A stretch of 64,000 bases of DNA from NCBI GenBank assembly GCA_900318995.1, contig ONMR01000010.1, forward strand, positions 1 to 64,000. The letters are read 5' to 3'. The DNA comes from an uncultured Prevotellaceae bacterium (GTDB lineage: Bacteria; Bacteroidota; Bacteroidia; Bacteroidales; Bacteroidaceae). Below, one piece after another: positions 57,909 through 64,000 of the stretch. The stretch's first letter is position 1. Each line of letters starts with the position of its first letter. Made by a program: the position numbers and the translations under genes. The notes below the pieces were generated by a model. That model saw only the letters and a list, made by a program, of their open reading frames with translations. It made no database searches and was not told where the DNA came from.

Positions 57909-58979
57909 TCAGTTGCCGGTGTTCATAAAAGGAAGGTCTTTGGACTGTTCCAACATCATCTCGGCAATTGCCGTGTTGCTCTCTGACTCTCCGTTAAGCA
58001 GGTCAAACATATATTTCAATCCAACCTTGCCGCCTCCGTTCTTGAGGATGTATGCTATACACAGGTTTTGCGGACCTATGGAGGAAGCTATGATATCAAG
58101 ATCAGTGAGTCCTATCTGATAACATGCAATCTGGTATGCTCCATCTGAGTAATTCTTTACAATCGATGCAATGTCTCCCAGGGTCTTGAGCCCCATTCCC
58201 TTGAATACGGCCAGATAGGGCATGAGCGGCACATCCTGGATCTCGGCCTGGTTTATGGATGCAATACGTTTGTTCAGTTGACCGAACGGATTGAGTTCAA
58301 GATAGCTGCGGAAAGTATCTCCGTCAATTGAAACCTCATCCAGATCGCCCGATTTTACAAGCGCCTGAACGCGGCGGCGGTAATCGGTCAGTTCTATGCG
58401 GATTTTACTGAACTCATCATCCACCAGCTCAAGCATACCAGCCAGACGGCTCATGTTGCGCATGTAACCCTTTGGAATCTCTACTCCCGACTTGTAGCCT
58501 GTATCATGGTTCATATTGGCCCATGCATGCTGAAGCAAGGTACGCATCTGTATCTCAAACCGGTAAGGAAAACCGGGTATGGAGCAGATATAGTGAAGAG
58601 ACAGATAACCGAAACTGTCTATCTCATGTATCTTGCGCTTGTCTACCGAGTTGTCCCAATCCACGGTAAAAAGGCGTTCCACAGCCGATGCGACAATATC
58701 AACATCATCTATATAGAATGTGATGATTCTGAGTCCAAGAATATCTGTCAGGTCTGCCAGAGTTGAGTACTTATTTCCCTTGAGCTCCAATTTGCCTGCC
58801 AGTGAATCATATTCCTTTATGCGGGACTCCAGTGCAGCAACAAGCAGCCCAGCCTCAGATAAAGTCCTTTTTAACATGTCCCGCACCTGAACTTCCACTT
58901 CCCTGAACCGCGGGAGATTATCCCTGTATTCCTCAAGTATAGCTTCACAGTGTGGGTCAAGATGTCGGTTTTTTGACAT
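57909..58979 (-). CDS. RelA/SpoT-domain alarmone synthetase with C-terminal extension
   Basis: 356 residues from the ATG at 58979; a TTG at 59009 lies in the promoter box. The synthetase domain (about 45-205) keeps its catalytic marks: SRIKEYDSLAGKL (the RxKxxxS pattern), DLTDILGLRI (metal Asp), GYLSLHY (the G-loop Tyr), FEIQMRTLLQHAW (Glu). There is no hydrolase domain in the protein. The last 120 or so residues are an unassigned helical region (MGLKTLGDIASIVKNYSDGAYQIACYQIG). It should make (p)ppGpp or a related alarmone. It is the first gene of a ten-gene minus-strand run. Confidence 0.88.
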   Translation of the reverse strand: MSKNRHLDPHCEAILEEYRDNLPRFREVEVQVRDMLKRTLSEAGLLVAALESRIKEYDSLAGKLELKGNKYSTLADLTDILGLRIITFYIDDVDIVASAVERLFTVDWDNSVDKRKIHEIDSFGYLSLHYICSIPGFPYRFEIQMRTLLQHAWANMNHDTGYKSGVEIPKGYMRNMSRLAGMLELVDDEFSKIRIELTDYRRRVQALVKSGDLDEVSIDGDTFRSYLELNPFGQLNKRIASINQAEIQDVPLMPYLAVFKGMGLKTLGDIASIVKNYSDGAYQIACYQIGLTDLDIIASSIGPQNLCIAYILKNGGGKVGLKYMFDLLNGESESNTAIAEMMLEQSKDLPFMNTGN

Positions 58980-59005
58980 TTTGCTTTCTAATTTCCTGTT
59001 AGTCT

Positions 59006-59014
59006 CCAAAGATA
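59006..59014 (-). promoter_or_regulatory. -7 box at the head of the ten-gene run
   Basis: TATCTTTGG on the minus strand, 26 bases before the ATG at 58979. No other good box was seen between genes of the run, where gaps are too short for one outside coding sequence. Confidence 0.6.
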
Positions 59015-59079
59015 GCTTTTTTGTTTGGTTCTACAATGATAAAACCTTATATTTACGGAACAAAATATAATTAATTAGG

Positions 59080-60390
59080 ATGGATATTCTGATATACATA
59101 ATCTGTATTGTCCTGGGCATTGCGGTGGGGCTTCTGATAGGCCGTAACCGCAAGAGGGAGAATGAATTGGAGACTCAGGTAAAAGTTCTTGAATCACGTA
59201 ATGCCAGCCTGACTGAGCAGGCTGCCCGGGACAAGGAGGAGTGGCAGGCACACACCCGCGATATGCTGGATGCGCAGCAGGCTAAGTTTGACGAGACCAT
59301 TGCCAAGGTGACCGCTCAGATGAAATCGGCCACGGAGGATATTCTAAAACGCCGTCAGGAGGAGTTTGCTTCGTCCAGCAATACCAGCATCGGCCAGATA
59401 GTGAATCCGCTTAAGGAAACCATTGACAGGATGAAGGAAGCAATGCAGGAAAACACCATCAGGCAGACCTCAATAAGCAGTGAGATAAAGACCCAGGCTG
59501 AGAATATGATGCGCCAGAGCGCCGCAGCCAAGGAGAGTGCCGATGAACTTACCCGCGTTTTCCGTCATGCCGGACGTGTACAGGGTAACTGGGGTGAGAT
59601 TGTACTTAATGAGTTGCTTGAATCTCAGGGGCTGACAGAGAATGTGCATTACGAGTTGCAGTCATCCATCCGCGACGCGTCGGGTGATGTGGTTCGTAAT
59701 GACAATGACCACGGTATGCGTCCTGATGTGATCCTGCATCTGGACCAGAAACGGGAAGTCATCATAGACTCAAAGGTTTCGCTTACCGCATTCATGGATT
59801 ATGTCAATGCCGAGGATGAGAATGACAGGCAAAAGTACCTAAGGGCACATGTGGAGAGTATTCAGAAACATGTAAAGGAACTTGCGGCCAAGGATTATTC
59901 ATCGTATGTCAAGCCGCCCAAGGTCAAGATGGATTACGTGATTATGTTTGTGCCAAATACCGGTGCTTTGTGGGCTGCTATTGGTGCACAGCCCGATCTG
60001 TGGCGCAATGCAATGGAAAAGAATGTCTATATAGCCGATGAGCAGACACTGTTTGCCGCCTTGCGTATAATCAACATGACTTGGACTCAGATAGCACAGG
60101 CTCAGAATCACGAAAAAGTGTATGCCCTGGCAAATGAACTTATGGACCGTGTGGGGCAGTTCATGGACCGCTACAAGGCAATCGGAAAGGCTCTTGAAAA
60201 TGCAGGTAAGGCATATGAGGCAGCCGATAAGAAACTCCAGCCCACAGGACAGAGTATAATCCAGACCTGTGCCAAACTTCAGAAATTAGGTGCAAAGCAG
60301 AGTTCCCGCAATCCTATCCCCGAGTTGAACGAAGTGGAATTTGATGAGTTGGATGCCGAATTGCCTGAGTCCGAAACCCGGATTGGCTGA
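59080..60390 (+). CDS. rmuC: DNA recombination protein RmuC
   Basis: 436 residues: one N-terminal membrane helix (ILIYIICIVLGIAVGLLIG), a coiled coil (about 25-100), then the RmuC nuclease-like domain (GRVQGNWGEIVLNELLESQGL, MRPDVILHLDQKREVIIDSKVSL, DYVIMFVPNTGALWAAI). RmuC limits inversions at short inverted repeats in E. coli. That is of note in a window so full of perfect inverted repeats, although no direct link can be shown. Divergent from the ten-gene run. Confidence 0.95.
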   Translation: MDILIYIICIVLGIAVGLLIGRNRKRENELETQVKVLESRNASLTEQAARDKEEWQAHTRDMLDAQQAKFDETIAKVTAQMKSATEDILKRRQEEFASSSNTSIGQIVNPLKETIDRMKEAMQENTIRQTSISSEIKTQAENMMRQSAAAKESADELTRVFRHAGRVQGNWGEIVLNELLESQGLTENVHYELQSSIRDASGDVVRNDNDHGMRPDVILHLDQKREVIIDSKVSLTAFMDYVNAEDENDRQKYLRAHVESIQKHVKELAAKDYSSYVKPPKVKMDYVIMFVPNTGALWAAIGAQPDLWRNAMEKNVYIADEQTLFAALRIINMTWTQIAQAQNHEKVYALANELMDRVGQFMDRYKAIGKALENAGKAYEAADKKLQPTGQSIIQTCAKLQKLGAKQSSRNPIPELNEVEFDELDAELPESETRIG

Positions 60391-60452
60391 ATTAGGGTTT
60401 TCCCCCGAATCTTATAGGAAAAATTCCCGACTTCGGGTGAACTATCCTCAGT

Positions 60453-60461
60453 ATCTTCGCA
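60453..60461 (+). promoter_or_regulatory. Variant -7 box (TTCGC) for the outer-membrane protein gene
   Basis: TATCTTCGC, 23 bases before the ATG at 60485; same form as the box at 44920-44928. Confidence 0.4.
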
Positions 60462-60484
60462 CCGGATATAAACATTATACCTGT

Positions 60485-61537
60485 ATGAAGAAGTTTTTTG
60501 TTCTTATGATGGTTGTGGTATTACCGATTACAGCCATGTATGGAAAGAAGAAAGAAAAGAGTAATATTATGGTTTGGGGCGAGGTGGTAACAGCCGATGA
60601 CGGCCGTGACTATCTGACCATGTATAAGAATTGCCCGGCCGAGGTTACCGCTCAGTTCCATTTCAAATATAAGGACAGGACCGAATCTGTGATGTATGAT
60701 CTCTTTATGCCCGATACCGTTGCCCAGGTCAATGATCCCGTTCCGGTTGATAAGCCAGTAAAAGAGGTCGTGGTTGACAATATCATATACAGCACTTTAG
60801 ATGCAGAGGGCAAGAAATACAGCACCAGTGATCCTGATGATCCCGTATTGGCCATGCTGCTGGTAGACCTGTTTGATTTTTATCACGATCTATTCTGGTT
60901 TGATGTAACTCACAGGGCACGTTATTATGACAACCGTCACTATGACAACTGGATACCATCCTCCAGCCGATATCAGAGCACTCATCCCCAAAGCGGCAAG
61001 TCAAAGGCTCCCGATATCAATCTGGATAAGGTTGATGACACCGCACTGCTGATAGGTGCGGCAGCCGTAGCGGTTGCGTCAGTCGGTATGCTGGTGGCAG
61101 TGGCCGATAAGTGGGATGTACCCGATGAAAGATTCCCTTATGTGTCTCTGTCTCCTCAAGTGCAGTATTTTACCCAGTCAGGTACGATGCGTGACGTTCT
61201 GCAGTTCAAGGTAAGGGTAGGGAACTACGGGGGATTCTCATTCATAGGTGACCTGGGTTACTGTTCAGGTTCGTGGAATGAGACCAACCTCTTTGATCCG
61301 GGATTTACATGGAGTGCAGGAATAGGTCTTGACCTTGGCGCATTCTCCCTGTCATTTCGTGGTAAGCCAGCTACATCACGTTACTCTGAGAACTTCCTGA
61401 CCTGTCAGTTGGGATATGACATATTCGTCTCCAAGGACCTGGCTATAGACTTGAGTGCCGGAGCCGGTATACTTGGACACGATGGGGATTTGTACTGGGA
61501 TATTCCGGTGTCGGCAGGCCTGCTTTGGAAATTCTGA
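60485..61537 (+). CDS. Secreted protein with likely outer-membrane beta-barrel end, unknown function
   Basis: 350 residues from the ATG at 60485; a longer frame overlaps rmuC and has no signal. Signal peptide MKKFFVLMMVVVLPITAMYG. The first half is unassigned (VWGEVVTADDGRDYLTMYKN). A hydrophobic helix lies at about 195-215 (LLIGAAAVAVASVGMLVAVA). From about 220 alternating strands (SLSPQVQYFTQ, QFKVRVGNYGGFSFIGDLGY, FTWSAGIGLDLGAFSLSF) end in LLWKF, with terminal Phe as in barrel proteins. Its TGA stop touches the lysA stop on the other strand. Confidence 0.7.
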   Translation: MKKFFVLMMVVVLPITAMYGKKKEKSNIMVWGEVVTADDGRDYLTMYKNCPAEVTAQFHFKYKDRTESVMYDLFMPDTVAQVNDPVPVDKPVKEVVVDNIIYSTLDAEGKKYSTSDPDDPVLAMLLVDLFDFYHDLFWFDVTHRARYYDNRHYDNWIPSSSRYQSTHPQSGKSKAPDINLDKVDDTALLIGAAAVAVASVGMLVAVADKWDVPDERFPYVSLSPQVQYFTQSGTMRDVLQFKVRVGNYGGFSFIGDLGYCSGSWNETNLFDPGFTWSAGIGLDLGAFSLSFRGKPATSRYSENFLTCQLGYDIFVSKDLAIDLSAGAGILGHDGDLYWDIPVSAGLLWKF

Positions 61538-62656
61538 TCAGAACTTTCCTTGTTCGGATGGCGGGAGAGGACGGCAGTTGTACTGAGACGACATGGTCTC
61601 CCCGTATGCGCCTGCAGACATGAGCGCCAGCAGGTCACCGCGGTGAACCTCCGGTAACATTTCATCTTTTCCGAATACATCCGATGACTCACAGATGGGA
61701 CCTACCACATCATATTTCAGGAGTGGGCCATTTGAACTCAGGTTCACTATTTTGTGATGAGCTCCGTACAGCGCGGGACGTATCAGTTCCGTAAATCCGG
61801 CATCCACTATGGCGAACTTCTTGATGGTTCCTTGCTTTACGTACAGCACTTTGGTGACAAGTCTTCCGCATTGGGCTACAATGGCGCGGCCCAGCTCAAA
61901 GTGGAGCTGCTGGCCGGGACGTAGCCTGAGTTCATTGCCGAATATGTCAAAGTACTGCTTGAAATCGGGAACGGGATTCTGCTCCGGATTATCGTAATCC
62001 ACTCCCAGACCACCGCCTACATTTATGCTGTTCAGATTGATACCTTCTGATTCAAGCATATCCTGCAAGTCGTTGATCTTATGGCAGAGCAGACGGAACG
62101 GCTCCATGTCAAGTATCTGTGAGCCTATGTGGAAATGCAACCCTTCAAATGTAAAGCAGGGATTCTGCTGCGCCTTTCGGATTATTGGCAGGAGCATGGG
62201 AATCTCAATTCCGAACTTGTTCTCAGCCTTACCGGTAGTTATGTTGGCATGTGTGTGGGCATCGACATCAGGGTTTACGCGCAGTGCTATGTGAGCGGTC
62301 TTGCCCAATACAGTGCAACGCTCGGCAATCACGTCAAGTTCAGCCTCAGACTCCACGTTGAAGCACAGGATTCCGGCATTCAGGGCCAGGTCTATCTCCC
62401 AATCGGCCTTGCCGACTCCTGCGAATACTATGGATGAAGCCGGGAAACCGTTGTTAAGGGCTGTCTGGATTTCACCGCCGCTGACACAGTCTATTCCTAA
62501 GCCATATTCATTGATGTGTTTGAGCAGTAAAGGATTGGCATTCGCCTTTATGGCATAATGAACGTGCCAGTCAGGGTTGCCTGCTGTACATTCCTCTATT
62601 GACTTGAGGGTATTTTGGAGTATCCCCAGGTCATACTGGTAGTATGGGGTGCGCAT
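61538..62656 (-). CDS. lysA: Diaminopimelate decarboxylase
   Basis: 372 residues. PLP lysine in HVHYAIKANANP (about 36), GLHFHIGSQI, SINVGGGLGVDYDN, FELGRAIVAQCG, GPICESSDVF and SAGAYGETMSSQYN are DAP decarboxylase marks. It makes L-lysine from meso-diaminopimelate. It starts three bases after lysC ends, so the first and last steps of the lysine path are read together. Related carboxynorspermidine and arginine decarboxylases are less likely given lysC. Confidence 0.92.
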   Translation of the reverse strand: MRTPYYQYDLGILQNTLKSIEECTAGNPDWHVHYAIKANANPLLLKHINEYGLGIDCVSGGEIQTALNNGFPASSIVFAGVGKADWEIDLALNAGILCFNVESEAELDVIAERCTVLGKTAHIALRVNPDVDAHTHANITTGKAENKFGIEIPMLLPIIRKAQQNPCFTFEGLHFHIGSQILDMEPFRLLCHKINDLQDMLESEGINLNSINVGGGLGVDYDNPEQNPVPDFKQYFDIFGNELRLRPGQQLHFELGRAIVAQCGRLVTKVLYVKQGTIKKFAIVDAGFTELIRPALYGAHHKIVNLSSNGPLLKYDVVGPICESSDVFGKDEMLPEVHRGDLLALMSAGAYGETMSSQYNCRPLPPSEQGKF

Positions 62657-62659
62657 CTT

Positions 62660-63982
62660 TTACTTGTTGTTGAATAGAACGTCACTCAAGCGCTGTAATG
62701 CAGCTTTCTTGTCACTCTCTTTGATGAGGAATGAAATGTTGTAGTTGCTTCCGCCGTATGAGATCATTCGTACGGGGATATCGGCCAGGGCATCCATTGC
62801 TCGTGACTCGAACCCCAGGTTCTCCCATACCATATCACCGACAACGCATACGATGCACATACCGCTGTCAACGGTTACGGTGCCGTATTTCTTCAGTTCG
62901 GCTACGATGTCCTCCAGATGCTTGGTGTTGTCTATTGACATTGATACGCCCACCTCGGATGTGCATATCATGTCGATAGATGTACGGTAGGTCTCGAATA
63001 CCTCAAAAACCTTCTTGAGGAAACCGTGTGCCAGGAGCATTCGGCTTGACTTGATCTTGATGGCAGTGATGTTCTCCTTGGCGGCTACGGCAGCTATGCG
63101 GCCTGGCTCTGAACGGTTATCAATCAGCGTGCCTGGGGCTGTGGGCTCCATGGTGTTGAGCAGACGTACGGGTATGTTGGCTGCCTTGGCAGGCTGAATG
63201 CAGGTGGGGTGGAGTATCTTGGCTCCAAAGTAGGCAAGCTCGGCTGCCTCCTCAAAATGAAGGTGACGTACCGGCTGGGTATTGTCAACTACACGCGGGT
63301 CATTGTTGTGCATGCCGTCAATATCGGTCCAGATCTGGATTTCATCGGCCTTGATGGCGGCACCTAGTATGGATGCGGTGTAGTCACTTCCGCCGCGCTG
63401 CAGGTTGTCAATGTCGCCGTTTGCGTTACGGCAGATGAATCCCTGAGTAATGTAAATCTGCATTTCGGGAACAGAACTCAGAGCCTTTGCTGCATGCTCT
63501 GCAATATAGTTCATGTCAGGCTCTGCATCGGCATCGGTCTTCATGAAATCCAGGGCGGGCAGGAGAGCGGCCTGGATGCCCTGCTCCTTGAGGTAACTGG
63601 TTACCATGTATGTTGAAATCAGCTCGCCTTGGGCAAGAATGATTTTCTCCTCCTTCTCAGTGAAATTATCCTTTGAGAATGACTGCAGATAGGAGAATTT
63701 GTCCTCCAGAAACTTCTGCACGTTATCCTGATTCTCTTTTTTGGAGAGCAGTTCCGGAACGTGGGCGTAGTATTTGGCGCGCAGACGGTTTATCACGTCG
63801 TCTGCTCCGGCCTTGTTGCCGCCGTAAAGGTATTGTGATATCTCAACCAGTGAATTTGTGGTGCCTGACATGGCCGACAGGACTACCAGTTTCTGCTGTC
63901 CGTCTTCTGTGATAAGGCGGCTCACTTCTTTCATTCTCTCGGGGCTTCCTACTGATGTGCCTCCGAATTTCAGTACTTTCAT
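62660..63982 (-). CDS. lysC: Aspartate kinase
   Basis: 440 residues. Kinase start VLKFGGTSVGSPERM, LSAMSGTTNSL, RGGSDYTASILGAAIKADEIQIWTDIDGM, then two ACT domains (about 300-435; ITAIKIKSSRML and VCVVGDMVWENLG). It phosphorylates aspartate, the first step to lysine, threonine and methionine, and ACT domains usually bind the end products. No homoserine dehydrogenase is fused. Its promoter must lie beyond the window's end. Confidence 0.95.
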   Translation of the reverse strand: MKVLKFGGTSVGSPERMKEVSRLITEDGQQKLVVLSAMSGTTNSLVEISQYLYGGNKAGADDVINRLRAKYYAHVPELLSKKENQDNVQKFLEDKFSYLQSFSKDNFTEKEEKIILAQGELISTYMVTSYLKEQGIQAALLPALDFMKTDADAEPDMNYIAEHAAKALSSVPEMQIYITQGFICRNANGDIDNLQRGGSDYTASILGAAIKADEIQIWTDIDGMHNNDPRVVDNTQPVRHLHFEEAAELAYFGAKILHPTCIQPAKAANIPVRLLNTMEPTAPGTLIDNRSEPGRIAAVAAKENITAIKIKSSRMLLAHGFLKKVFEVFETYRTSIDMICTSEVGVSMSIDNTKHLEDIVAELKKYGTVTVDSGMCIVCVVGDMVWENLGFESRAMDALADIPVRMISYGGSNYNISFLIKESDKKAALQRLSDVLFNNK

Positions 63983-64000
63983 GTTATGTTATGATTGTTT

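Noticed and set aside
63983-64000. Lysine riboswitch before lysC
   Set aside because: Only 18 bases upstream of lysC are in the window, so nothing can be said.

Overview
The window looks like chromosome of an uncultured member of the Bacteroidales (Bacteroidota). The signs are the recurrent -7 promoter box TAnnTTTGC in front of many genes, many exported proteins with lipoprotein-type signals, an RnfB with extra ferredoxin clusters, a ribosomal protein S16 with a long Ala/Glu-rich tail, and a gene stock (GH3 and GH2 glycosidases, uxuA/uxuB, Rnf, a PP2C-STAS switch) usual for gut or rumen Bacteroidales. No rRNA, tRNA, CRISPR array, phage or transposase gene was seen.

Layout. 1-5.7 kb is a small-gene region: a clipped gene end, a hicAB toxin-antitoxin pair between two 75-bp palindromic repeats, a secreted protein, a TSCPD protein, a DUF4832 lipoprotein, a YdeI-like protein, a Nudix hydrolase and a MATE exporter. 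Several of these genes are separated by palindromes. 5.9-14.3 kb carries a 1266-residue GH3 enzyme with a secreted partner, rnhB, a second GH3 and a GNAT. 14.3-18.3 kb has a nested inverted repeat, a P1B-type metal ATPase, a PTS_EIIC_2 membrane protein and rpsP. 18.5-27.6 kb is one operon: rseC, rnfBCDGEA, a lipoprotein with two FMN-binding domains fused to a FAD reductase, and ispE. 27.6-42.4 kb is mostly housekeeping: dnaB, pheT-yebC, nadE, uxuA-uxuB, a metallophosphatase, lepA, an acyl-CoA synthetase and yggS. Two copies of a strongly folded, covarying non-coding element lie in this stretch, after dnaB and after lepA.

42.4-46.2 kb has a GH2 beta-galactosidase broken by an in-frame TGA and a divergent LolC/E-like permease. 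46.2-59.0 kb on the minus strand is a ten-gene run with gaps of at most 21 bases behind one promoter: an alarmone synthetase (RelA/SpoT type), a sensor-PP2C-kinase fusion, a K+/H+ antiporter, a STAS protein, an alarmone hydrolase-like HD protein, an APH-like kinase, a VanX-like dipeptidase, a lipoprotein joining a periplasmic-binding domain to a legumain-type (C13) protease, and two lipoprotein alpha/beta hydrolases. Then come rmuC, a predicted outer-membrane protein, and lysC-lysA.

The two strongest candidates for something new are the folded RNA-like element pair (29162-29402 and 39664-39944) and the ten-gene signalling and envelope-hydrolase operon. The Rnf operon with its fused extracytoplasmic flavin reductase reads as a complete electron route from cytosolic ferredoxin to an outside acceptor. 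All function calls are from reading sequence by eye; no search was run.
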